Source: Alphaproteobacteria bacterium
Lineage (GTDB): Bacteria > Myxococcota_A > UBA796 > GCA-2862545
Direction: 5' to 3'
Length of the DNA: 64,000 bases
NCBI GenBank assembly: GCA_020632915.1
Contig: JACKEP010000008.1
Span: forward strand, 124,001 to 188,000
Shown here: in pieces, positions 26,752-35,704 of the stretch
Numbering within the stretch: position 1 is the stretch's first letter
Layout: each line of letters starts with the position of its first letter
Translations under genes and position numbers: made by a program
Notes under the pieces: generated by a model
The model's input: the letters and a program-made list of their open reading frames with translations, nothing else
What the model was told of the DNA's origin: nothing
The model's database searches: none

Positions 26752-28497
26752 TCACAGCTCCTCGATGGTGGGTCGACGGATCATGTCGTGCAGGTCACGG
26801 CCGGTGGCGACCATGGGGAACACGTTGTCTTCGGCGAGGACACGGAACTCGATCACGGTGGGTCCGGGCGTGTCGCGGGCGAAGGCGACGGCGTCGTCGA
26901 TGCCCTCTCGGGTGGTGACCCGGCGCGCGGCGATGCCGTGGGCCTGGGCGAGCATCACGAAGTCGGGGCTCTTCATCGGCGTGGACACGTAGCGCTTGTC
27001 GAAGAAGAACTCCTGCCACTGACGGACCATGCCCAGGTAGCCGTTGTTGATGATGGCCACGTTGACGTTGAGGCCCTCCTGGGCGGCGGTCGACAGCTCG
27101 CACGCCGTCATCTGGAAGCCGCCGTCCCCGCAGATCACCCAGATCTCGTCGTCGCGGCGGGCGAAGCGGGCGCCGAGCGCGGCGGGCAGCGCAAAGCCCA
27201 TCGTGCCCAGCCCGCCGGACGTGATGAGGCTGCGTGGTGTGCCGTGCTTGTAGTACTGGGCCTCCCACATCTGGTGCTGGCCCACGTCGGTGACCACCAG
27301 GGCCTTGCCCTCGGTGAGCTCCCACAGGCGGCGGATCACCTGCGGGGCGATCAGCCCCTGCGACGGCGGCCGCTTGAGCACGTCGCGCTCGATGTCGACC
27401 TCGTGCATCGCCCGGATGTGCTGGATCCAGCTCGTGTGGGTGCGGGCCTGCACCTTGTCGTGGAGCCGCACGAGCAGCTCCTTGGCGTCGCCGCAGAGGC
27501 CGACGTCGACCGCCACCACCTTGCCGATCTCGGCGGGGTCGCGCTCGATGTGGATCTTGCGGGCGCCGGTGGCGTAGGTGGCGACGTTGCCGGTGACCCG
27601 GTCGTCGAAGCGCATGCCGACGGCCACCAACAGGTCGGCCTGCTGGATGGTCTTGTTGACCCAGGGCTCGCCGTGCATGCCCATCATGCCCATGTTGCGG
27701 CCGTGGTCGGACGGCAGCACGCCCAAGCCGAGGAGCGTGCACGCCACGGGCATGTCGGTGGTGGCGACGAAGGCGAGGAGCTCGTCGCGCGCGCCGGCCT
27801 GGATGATGCCATGGCCCGCGAGGATCACGGGGCGCTCGGCGGCGGCGATCAGCGCGGCCGCCTCGTCGAGCTGAGCGTCGGTGACCACCGGCGTGGGGAT
27901 GCGCGGACGGGCGATCGTGGCGGGGCCGGGGTCGACGAAGTCGGCGGCGGCGATCTGGGCGTCCTTGGTGATGTCGACGAGGACGGGGCCGGGCCGGCCG
28001 GACCGGGCCAGGGCGAAGGCCTCCCGCAGCACGGGCGCGATGTCCTCGACGCGGGTGACGAGGAAGTTGTGCTTGGTGACCGGCAGCGTGACGCCCAGGA
28101 CGTCGGTCTCCTGGAAGGCGTCGGTGCCCAGTACCGTGGACGCGACCTGCCCGGTGATCGCCACGAGCGGCACCGAGTCCATCATCGCCGTGGCGAGGCC
28201 GGTGACGAGGTTGGTGGCGCCCGGGCCGGAGGTGGCGACGCACACGCCGACGCGGCCGCTGGCCCGCGCGTAGCCGTCGGCCATGTGGCAGGCGCCCTGC
28301 TCGTGGCGCGTGAGGACGTGGTGGATCGGGTAGCGGATCATCGCGTCGTACGCGGGCATGATCGCGCCGCCCGGGTAGCCGAAGATCGTGTCGACGCCCT
28401 CGGCGACGAGGATCTCCCACAGGATGTCGGCGCCGGGGAGGTGCCGCACGACCGGGGAGGCCGCGGGCTCGGTGGACGGGTCGACCGCCTGGGTCAT
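26752..28497 (-). CDS. ilvB: Acetolactate synthase large catalytic subunit
   Basis: A TPP enzyme joining two pyruvates (Val/Leu route) or pyruvate and 2-oxobutyrate (Ile route). 581 residues. GYPGGAIMP is at ~40-48, the catalytic Glu is in RHEQGACHMADGYAR (E66), and the TPP/Mg2+ site CGDGGFQMT...NNGYLGMVRQW is at ~453-485. ATG 28497 (MTQAVDPSTEP) was chosen; upstream codons in frame run through the attenuator hairpin and look non-coding. First structural gene of ilvBNC, 157 bases after the leader peptide. Confidence 0.98.
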   Translation of the reverse strand: MTQAVDPSTEPAASPVVRHLPGADILWEILVAEGVDTIFGYPGGAIMPAYDAMIRYPIHHVLTRHEQGACHMADGYARASGRVGVCVATSGPGATNLVTGLATAMMDSVPLVAITGQVASTVLGTDAFQETDVLGVTLPVTKHNFLVTRVEDIAPVLREAFALARSGRPGPVLVDITKDAQIAAADFVDPGPATIARPRIPTPVVTDAQLDEAAALIAAAERPVILAGHGIIQAGARDELLAFVATTDMPVACTLLGLGVLPSDHGRNMGMMGMHGEPWVNKTIQQADLLVAVGMRFDDRVTGNVATYATGARKIHIERDPAEIGKVVAVDVGLCGDAKELLVRLHDKVQARTHTSWIQHIRAMHEVDIERDVLKRPPSQGLIAPQVIRRLWELTEGKALVVTDVGQHQMWEAQYYKHGTPRSLITSGGLGTMGFALPAALGARFARRDDEIWVICGDGGFQMTACELSTAAQEGLNVNVAIINNGYLGMVRQWQEFFFDKRYVSTPMKSPDFVMLAQAHGIAARRVTTREGIDDAVAFARDTPGPTVIEFRVLAEDNVFPMVATGRDLHDMIRRPTIEEL

Positions 28498-28605
28498 GCC
28501 CGCACCCCGGACGTGCTGCGGGGGGTCCGTTGTCGGACGGTTCGGCGGCTGGGGTGGAGCACGTGTCCTCCGGTGACTCGGCCGGGCATGGCCCTGAGAC
28601 GACGA

Positions 28606-28633
28606 AGCCCCGCATCCTCTCGGGTGCGGGGCT
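28606..28633 (-). terminator. Attenuator terminator hairpin of the ilvBNC leader
   Basis: On the minus strand agccccgca (28633-28625) pairs with tgcggggct (28614-28606), extended by three inner pairs (one G-T) to a 12-bp stem with a TCTC/GAGA loop. A 3' sequence ttcgtcgtctc follows. The upstream arm (28632-28625) can instead pair with tgcggggc at 28666-28659, inside the end of the leader peptide, forming an antiterminator. The two pairings are mutually exclusive. Confidence 0.85.
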
Positions 28634-28654
28634 CTTGGCGCGGTGTGGTTCGCG

Positions 28655-28756
28655 TCAGGCCCCGCATCCCCCAAGGAGGAGGGGAACGACGATGACCTCG
28701 ACGACGACGACCGACGCGACGAGAACGATCTCGGTGGCGGCGGAGGTGGGCGTCAT
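28655..28756 (-). CDS. ilvBNC leader peptide
   Basis: A 33-residue peptide on the minus strand (ATG 28756, TGA 28657-28655). It begins MTPTSAATE and continues IVLVASVVVVEVIVVPLLL, then GGCGA. Fifteen of 33 residues are Val (9), Leu (4) or Ile (2), with four Val in a row (codons 16-19). GAGGT lies eight bases before the ATG and a promoter begins ~20 bases further up. Its last codons contain the antiterminator arm. Stalling at Val codons would leave that arm free and allow ilv transcription; reaching the stop would mask it and permit termination. This is a classical amino-acid attenuation leader. Confidence 0.9.
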   Translation of the reverse strand: MTPTSAATEIVLVASVVVVEVIVVPLLLGGCGA

Positions 28757-28783
28757 CGGGGTGACCTCGGGGCGAACGTCCGC

Positions 28784-28813
28784 AGGGTACGCCCCGCCAC
28801 ACACGGTCGTCAA
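28784..28813 (-). promoter_or_regulatory. ilv leader promoter (sigma70-type)
   Basis: On the minus strand TTGACG (28813-28808), an 18-base spacer and TACCCT (28789-28784). The predicted start (~28777) is about 20 bases before the leader ATG. The -35 hexamer and spacing are identical to those of the divergent leu leader promoter. Confidence 0.75.
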
Positions 28814-29100
28814 CGTCGGACCGCCAGAATCGCGAGGATCCGTGAGGCGGCAGCGCGCATCGGAACGGACGAACCGTCACTATCGGTGTCTTGCGCCGTG
28901 AGCCCCGCGCGGCGCACGGCGGATCGACCCGGTGGCGCGTCTGCGCGGGGCGCTGGCGCTCGCGATGCCGGAACCGGTGCCGCGCGCCACACGGACCGCG
29001 CGAAGACCGCCTGTGGGAACCGGCCGTTCGGGAACTCCCGAAGGGAAGGAAGGAAGGTGTGAATCGACGTCGGTTGGACGTTCGCCGGTCCACGAGCCGG
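28814..29100. other. Non-coding spacer between the divergent ilv and leu promoters
   Basis: No convincing gene is seen in these 287 bases. They contain a hairpin ttcggg-aact-cccgaa (29025-29040) followed by a ggaaggaaggaagg run (29042-29055), and ggac/gtcc inverted segments just before the leu -35. These could bind a regulator acting on both promoters, but nothing matches a site I recognise. Confidence 0.5.
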
Positions 29101-29130
29101 TTGACGGTCGCCGACATCGACCTCTAGGCT
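29101..29130 (+). promoter_or_regulatory. leu leader promoter (sigma70-type)
   Basis: TTGACG (29101-29106), 18-base spacer, TAGGCT (29125-29130). The predicted start near 29137 gives a ~35-base untranslated region before the leader peptide. Confidence 0.78.
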
Positions 29131-29171
29131 GCGCGCCTGCGGTCCGATGACCGACCCGTGGAGCGCGTTCC

Positions 29172-29276
29172 GTGACCCTGATTCCCGCCGGCCTCACCCT
29201 CGACCTGATCCTCCTCGGGATCGGCGGGGGCCTTCTTCTCCTCGGGGAAGACGGCCTGGCTCGGAGCGGTGTCTAG
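29172..29276 (+). CDS. cimA-leu operon leader peptide
   Basis: A 34-residue peptide starting at GTG 29172, eight bases after GGAG (29160-29163), and ending at TAG 29274-29276. It starts MTLIPAG and continues LTLDLILLGIGGGLLLL; 11 residues are Leu and 3 Ile, with four consecutive Leu codons (21-24, CTT CTT CTC CTC). Codons 27-31 overlap the antiterminator arm cggcctggctcgg (29252-29264). Ribosome stalling on Leu codons should favour antitermination. An overlapping ATG frame from 29147 lacks this composition and looks spurious. Confidence 0.9.
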   Translation: MTLIPAGLTLDLILLGIGGGLLLLGEDGLARSGV

Positions 29277-29341
29277 CGACCCACCCCCACCCCCGAGACC
29301 AGGCCGACCCGCACCCCGCAGGTCGGCCTTCTTGCTTTCTG
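29252..29341 (+). terminator. Leu attenuator: antiterminator and terminator hairpins
   Basis: Terminator: aggccgacc (29301-29309) pairs perfectly with ggtcggcct (29321-29329), 11-base loop, followed by the T-rich tcttgctttct. Antiterminator: cggcctggctcgg (29252-29264) pairs with ccgag-a-ccaggccg (29293-29306), 13 bp with one bulged A. The two share bases 29301-29306, so only one can form. The left antiterminator arm lies in the leader peptide end. Confidence 0.88.
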
Positions 29342-29411
29342 GACCCCCTCGCCATGACGTCACGACACCGACAACCCCACGACACCTCCGTCGATCCACG
29401 GTGAGGCCGCG

Positions 29412-31037
29412 ATGACCCGGGTCTGGCTGTACGACACCACCCTGCGCGACGGCACGCAGGGCGAGGGCTTCCAGCTCTCCGTGGCCGAGAAGGTGCGGGT
29501 GGCCCACCTGCTCGACGACCTGGGCGTGGCGTACATCGAGGGCGGGTGGCCCGGATCGAACCCCCGCGACGAGGCGTTCTTCGAGGCGATGCGCGGCGAG
29601 CGGCTCCAGCAGGCCCGGGTGACCGCGTTCGGCAGCACCCGGCGCGCCGGCATCGCGTGCGCCGACGACCCGAGCCTGGCCAAGCTGCTCGAGGCCGACG
29701 TGCCTGTGGTCACGGTGTTCGGCAAGTCCTGGCGCTTCCAGGCCACGACGGTGCTCGGGATCAGCCCCGAGGAGAACGTCGAGCTGGTGCACGACACGGT
29801 GCGGTTCCTCGCGGCGCGCGTCGACACGGTGATCTTCGACGCCGAGCACTACTTCGACGGCGCGGCCGACGACGAGGCCTACGCGCTCGCCGTGCTCGCG
29901 GCGGCCGCCGACGCCGGGGCCCGCTTCCTCACGCTGTGCGACACCAACGGCGGCACGCTGCCCCACGTGGTGGGCGACCGCGTCGCACGCGCGCTCGCCC
30001 ACACGGGCACGCCCGTCGGCATCCACGCCCACAACGACGCCGAGCTGGCGGTGGCCAACAGCCTCGAGGCCGTCCGGCGCGGCGCCACGCTCGTGCAGGG
30101 CACGATCAACGGCTACGGCGAGCGGTGCGGCAACGCCAACCTCGTCTCGATCCTGCCCGCGCTCCAGCTCAAGGCCGGCCACGACGTCGTCGCCCCCGAG
30201 GCGCTGCAGCGGCTTTCCCACGTCAGCCGCATGGTCGACGAGCTGTCCAACAACGCGCCGTTCACCCGCCAGCCGTGGGTGGGTCAGGCGGCGTTCGCCC
30301 ACAAGGGCGGCGTGCACGTCCACGCGGTGATGAAGGACCCGCGCGCCTACGAGCACGTCGACCCCGGCGCGGTCGGCAACGCGCGGCGGGTGCTGGTCAG
30401 CGATCTGTCCGGCGGGTCCAACGTGGCCTGGAAGGCGGCCGAGCTCGGCTACGACCTCGACCCCAAGGCGCCCGCCACCCGCGCGCTCCTCGCCCGCATC
30501 AAGGCGCTGGAGCACGCCGGCTACAGCTTCGAGGACGCCGAGGCCTCGCTCGGGCTGCTGTTCGCCGAGGCCCACGGCACCCGGCGCACCTGGTTCGAGG
30601 TGGAGGAGGCGGACGTGTGGACCGTGGTGGCGGAGCCCGCGGTCGGCGACACCGTCGGCCACCACCGCACCCGCGCCGTGGTCCGCATCCGCATCGGCGA
30701 CCACGCCCACCCCGTGGTCGCCTACGGCAACGGCCCCGTCGACGCGCTCGGGCAGGCGTTCCGCGACGTGGTCTGTCAGGTCTACCCGGCGCTGCGCAGC
30801 GTGCGGCTCGTCGACTACAAGGTCCGCATCATGGACAGCAGCGACGGGATCAGCGCCCAGGTGCGCGTGCTCATCAAGGCCACCGACGGCGTGAGCACGT
30901 GGGGCACCGTCGGCGTCAGCACCAACGTGGTCGAGGCGTCCTGGCGGGCGCTCGTCGACCTGTACGAACACCAGCTCGCCCAGACCGCCGGCGCCCCGGA
31001 TGCGGCGGCTGTCCACCCCGGACGGGCCTCGGCGTGA
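29412..31037 (+). CDS. cimA: (R)-citramalate synthase
   Basis: Condenses acetyl-CoA and pyruvate to citramalate, opening the threonine-independent route to isoleucine. 541 residues. The DRE-TIM motif LYDTTLRDGTQGEGFQLS is at the N-terminus, and the metal ligands are in GIHAHNDAELAVANS. VQGTINGYGERCGNANLVS differs from the LeuA equivalent and fits the CimA family, as does YIEGGWPGSNPRDEAFF. A C-terminal LeuA-type allosteric domain (residues ~390-520) should bind Ile. TGAGG precedes ATG 29412. It is the first structural gene after the leu attenuator; leuA follows after 44 bases. Confidence 0.94.
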   Translation: MTRVWLYDTTLRDGTQGEGFQLSVAEKVRVAHLLDDLGVAYIEGGWPGSNPRDEAFFEAMRGERLQQARVTAFGSTRRAGIACADDPSLAKLLEADVPVVTVFGKSWRFQATTVLGISPEENVELVHDTVRFLAARVDTVIFDAEHYFDGAADDEAYALAVLAAAADAGARFLTLCDTNGGTLPHVVGDRVARALAHTGTPVGIHAHNDAELAVANSLEAVRRGATLVQGTINGYGERCGNANLVSILPALQLKAGHDVVAPEALQRLSHVSRMVDELSNNAPFTRQPWVGQAAFAHKGGVHVHAVMKDPRAYEHVDPGAVGNARRVLVSDLSGGSNVAWKAAELGYDLDPKAPATRALLARIKALEHAGYSFEDAEASLGLLFAEAHGTRRTWFEVEEADVWTVVAEPAVGDTVGHHRTRAVVRIRIGDHAHPVVAYGNGPVDALGQAFRDVVCQVYPALRSVRLVDYKVRIMDSSDGISAQVRVLIKATDGVSTWGTVGVSTNVVEASWRALVDLYEHQLAQTAGAPDAAAVHPGRASA

Positions 31038-31081
31038 GCCCCTCCGTCCCCTTGTCCGACATCCAGCGTGAGGACCGACCG

Positions 31082-32641
<1,560 letters not shown>

Positions 32642-32642
32642 C

Positions 32643-33752
32643 GTGAAGGTGCTCGTGCTGGACGGGGACGGCATCGGCCCCGAGGTCAACGCCCAGGCGC
32701 TCGCGGTCCTGTCGGTCGCGGCCGACGCCGCAGGGCTGTCGCTGGAGGTGGAGCGCGCCCTGTTCGGGGGGGCCAGCCTCGACGCCCACGGGCTGCCCGT
32801 CACCGACGCGGTGATCGCCGACGCCAAGGCCGCGGACGCGGTGCTGCTGGGGGCCGTGGGCGGGCCGAAGTGGGACGACGTGGCGCCCCACCTGCGGGCG
32901 GAGCGCGGCCTGCTCCGGCTGCGCAAGGAGCTCGAGGTCTACGCCAACCTGCGCCCCGCGCGGTTCTCGTCGGCGCTGTCGGCGGCGAGCCCGCTGCGGC
33001 CGGAGCGCGCCACCGGTGCCGACTTCGTCATCGTGCGAGAGCTGGTGGGCGGCATCTACTTCGGGGAGCCCCGGGGCATCGACCGTGAGGCGGCCGACCC
33101 GGTCGGCTTCAACACGATGGTCTACACCCGCTCGGGCATCGAGCGCGTGGCCCGGGTGGCGTTCGAGCTCGCCCGCCAGCGCGGCAAGCGGCTCACGAGC
33201 GTCGACAAGGCCAACGTGCTCGAGGTCACCCGCTACTGGCGGGAGGTGGTCACCGAGCTCGGCGCCACCGAGTACCCCGACGTGGCCCTCGACCACGCCT
33301 ACGTCGACAGCTACGCGATGAAGATGGTGGCCAACCCGCGCGACGCCGACGTGGTGGTCACGGGCAACATGTTCGGCGACATCCTCTCCGACCTGGCTGC
33401 GGCGCTCACCGGCTCGCTCGGGATGCTGCCGTCGGCCTCGATCGGTGCGGGGGGCGCGGTCTACGAGCCGGTGCACGGGTCGGCTCCGGACATCGCCGGC
33501 CAGGGCAAGGCCAACCCGCTCGGTGCCATCCTGTCGGTGGGCATGCTGCTCCAGCACACGGCGGGGCGGTCCGACCTGAAGGCGGCGGTCGACGGCGCGG
33601 TCCAGGCGGCCCTCGACGACGGGCTGCGCACGGGCGACATCGCCTGGGGCGAGCCGGGCACGCGGCAGGTGGGCACGGTAGAGATCGGACAGGCCGTGGT
33701 CGACCACCTGCGCAGCGCCCTGGAGGCCGGCACCGTGCCGCTCTCGGCGTGA
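32643..33752 (+). CDS. leuB: 3-isopropylmalate dehydrogenase
   Basis: NAD-dependent oxidative decarboxylation of 3-isopropylmalate. 369 residues, standard length. Motifs: DGDGIGPEV (8-16), LRKELEVYANLRPAR with substrate Arg residues, TRSGIERVARVAFE, DNMFGDILSD-like NMFGDILSDLAA, and GSAPDIAGQGKANP for NAD binding. GTG 32643 lies one base past leuA's stop, so translation is probably coupled. After the stop there is a ~145-base spacer before the malic enzyme gene. Confidence 0.98.
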   Translation: MKVLVLDGDGIGPEVNAQALAVLSVAADAAGLSLEVERALFGGASLDAHGLPVTDAVIADAKAADAVLLGAVGGPKWDDVAPHLRAERGLLRLRKELEVYANLRPARFSSALSAASPLRPERATGADFVIVRELVGGIYFGEPRGIDREAADPVGFNTMVYTRSGIERVARVAFELARQRGKRLTSVDKANVLEVTRYWREVVTELGATEYPDVALDHAYVDSYAMKMVANPRDADVVVTGNMFGDILSDLAAALTGSLGMLPSASIGAGGAVYEPVHGSAPDIAGQGKANPLGAILSVGMLLQHTAGRSDLKAAVDGAVQAALDDGLRTGDIAWGEPGTRQVGTVEIGQAVVDHLRSALEAGTVPLSA

Positions 33753-33846
33753 GCCGGGCTCACGCACCCCTCACGGGGTCCTCACGTCTGCCCCACTTCT
33801 GCCTCACGCCTGCATCACGCACTGCCCGCAATCGTGTCCCGTCCCG

Positions 33847-33876
33847 GACGCCCCGGCCACCTCACGGTGGGGCGTC
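33847..33876 (+). other. Hairpin in the leuB-malic enzyme spacer
   Basis: gacgccc (33847-33853) pairs with gggcgtc (33870-33876), and an inner cacc-tcac-ggtg hairpin sits on top, leaving a four-base bulge. It is 12 bases before the GGAGG of the malic enzyme gene. There is no T tract, so it may tune readthrough, stability or translation. The spacer also repeats TCACG six times (33759-33866). Confidence 0.4.
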
Positions 33877-33898
33877 GTCCACCCCCGCGGAGGATGGC

Positions 33899-35704
33899 TT
33901 GACCGCATCCGGCCCCGAGCAACGCCCCTACCCCATCAGCGCCTTCTTCGATCTGCGGCACGACGCGCACGGCTACCCGTACTTCGAGACGTGGTGTCGC
34001 GGGATCGCGGTGCTGCGGTTCGTGCTCCTCAACAAGGGGAGCGCGTTCAGCGTGCCCGAGCGCCGCCAGCTCGGGGTCGACGGGCTGCTGCCGAGCCGGG
34101 TGTCCACGCTCGAGGAGCAGCTGGAGCGCGCCTGGGTCCAGCTGCAGACCGAGCCCACCGCACTCGGCCGCTACCAGTTCCTGCGGGGCCTGCAGGAGCG
34201 GCAGGAGACGCTGTTCTACGCCCTGGTGGCCCGCCACCTCGAAGCGCTGATGCCGATCGTCTACACGCCCACGGTGGGCGAGGCGGTCGAGAAGTTCAGC
34301 ACGCTGTTCCAGACCCCGCGCGGCCTCACGGTGCACGAGGACAACCTCGACGACCTCGACGCGATCCTCGACCACTACCCGCTCTACGACGTGCGCGTGA
34401 TGGTGGTCACGGACAGCTCCGCCATCCTGGGCATCGGCGACCAGGGCTTCAACGGCATGGGCATCTCGATCGGCAAGCTCACGCTGTACACCGTGGGCGG
34501 AGGCGTCGCGCCCTACCACACGATGCCGGTGGTGCTCGACGTCGGCACCGACCACGCCTCCTACCGCACCGACCCGCTCTACCTCGGGCGCCCGAGCGAG
34601 CGGCTCAAGGGGCCGGCCTACGACGCCTTCCTGGAGCGGTTCGTGCGCGCGGTCCACAAGCGCTGGCCCGAGGCGATCCTGCAGTGGGAGGACCTGTCCA
34701 AGGACGCCGCGTTCGACGTGCTGGAGCGCTACCGCCACCAGGTGCCCTGCCTCAACGACGACATCCAGGGCACGGGCGCGGTCACCCTGGCCGGCGTGAT
34801 CTCGGCGTGCCACCGCAAGGGCGAGCGCCTGTCCGACCAGGTGTTCGCGATCCACGGCGCGGGTGCCGGGGGCATCGGGGTGGCGTCCGCCATCCGTGAG
34901 GGGCTGCTGCGGGAGGGGCTCACGGAGGCGGAGGCCTACGCGCGCATCTACGTGCTCGACTCGCGGGGCCTGATGCTGTCGGGCCGTGAGCTCCCCGCCT
35001 ACAAGCGACCGTTCGCCCGCGATCCCGACGACGTCGTGTCGTGGGTGTTCGAGGGGCCCGCGCCCAACCTGGTGGAGACGGTGGCCCAGGCCGGCGTGAC
35101 CGTGCTGCTGGGGCTGTCCGGTCAGCCCGGCAGCTTCGATCGGTCGGTGATCGAGGCCGTCGCCGCGAACACGGCGCGGCCGATCGTGTTCCCGCTGTCG
35201 AACCCCACCCGCCTCGCCGAGGCGCTGCCGTCGGAGGTCCTGGCGTGGACCGACGGCCGCGCGCTGGTGGCGACGGGCTCGCCGTTCGAGCCCGTGGAGC
35301 TCGACGGCACCACGTACGTGATCGGTCAGGGCAACAACGCGTTCGTGTTCCCGGGGCTGGGGCTGGGCGCGATGCTGGCCCGGGTGACGGCGATCACCGA
35401 CGGGATGGTGCTGGCCGCGGCCTACGCCGTCGCCGACCACACCGAGGCGCACCACGCCCACGACGGCTTGATCTACCCGCCGCTCCGCGAGCTGCCGACC
35501 GTGAGCCGCCGGGTGGCTCACGCCGTGTTGCGGGCGGCCGAGGCCGACGGCGTGAGCCGTGAGGCGCTGCCTGCCGACGCCGAGGCGCTCGACGCCTGGA
35601 TCGACGCGCGGTGGTGGACGCCGTCGTACGTCCCCATCGTCTGGAAGGACCGCGGGCCGTATCCGCGGCATCGGGCCGACGACACCCACGAGGAGGGCCG
35701 CTGA
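33899..35704 (+). CDS. NAD-type malic enzyme (oxaloacetate-decarboxylating)
   Basis: Oxidises malate to pyruvate and CO2. 601 residues, the long form typical of MaeA/SfcA and eukaryotic malic enzymes. Motifs: MPIVYTPTVGEA, ILGIGDQGFNGMGISIGKL, the catalytic/metal region CLNDDIQGTGAVTLAG, cofactor site GAGAGGIGVASA and FPLSNPTRLAE. TTG 33899 is preferred because GGAGG is five bases upstream; the residues before it look non-coding. It sits inside the leu operon and its stop overlaps the leuC ATG (TGATG), so it is co-translated with leuC. Its product pyruvate is the precursor for all three branched-chain amino acids. Confidence 0.94.
   Translation: MTASGPEQRPYPISAFFDLRHDAHGYPYFETWCRGIAVLRFVLLNKGSAFSVPERRQLGVDGLLPSRVSTLEEQLERAWVQLQTEPTALGRYQFLRGLQERQETLFYALVARHLEALMPIVYTPTVGEAVEKFSTLFQTPRGLTVHEDNLDDLDAILDHYPLYDVRVMVVTDSSAILGIGDQGFNGMGISIGKLTLYTVGGGVAPYHTMPVVLDVGTDHASYRTDPLYLGRPSERLKGPAYDAFLERFVRAVHKRWPEAILQWEDLSKDAAFDVLERYRHQVPCLNDDIQGTGAVTLAGVISACHRKGERLSDQVFAIHGAGAGGIGVASAIREGLLREGLTEAEAYARIYVLDSRGLMLSGRELPAYKRPFARDPDDVVSWVFEGPAPNLVETVAQAGVTVLLGLSGQPGSFDRSVIEAVAANTARPIVFPLSNPTRLAEALPSEVLAWTDGRALVATGSPFEPVELDGTTYVIGQGNNAFVFPGLGLGAMLARVTAITDGMVLAAAYAVADHTEAHHAHDGLIYPPLRELPTVSRRVAHAVLRAAEADGVSREALPADAEALDAWIDARWWTPSYVPIVWKDRGPYPRHRADDTHEEGR

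Noticed and set aside
28891..29127. 78-codon Arg-rich frame in the ilv-leu spacer
   Set aside because: It reads through the leu promoter, is dominated by Arg codons typical of random high-GC frames and lacks a convincing start.
29147..29404. 85-codon plus-strand frame overlapping the leu leader
   Set aside because: It runs through the terminator hairpin in another frame, has Pro/Arg-rich composition and no ribosome site as good as that of the Leu-rich peptide.
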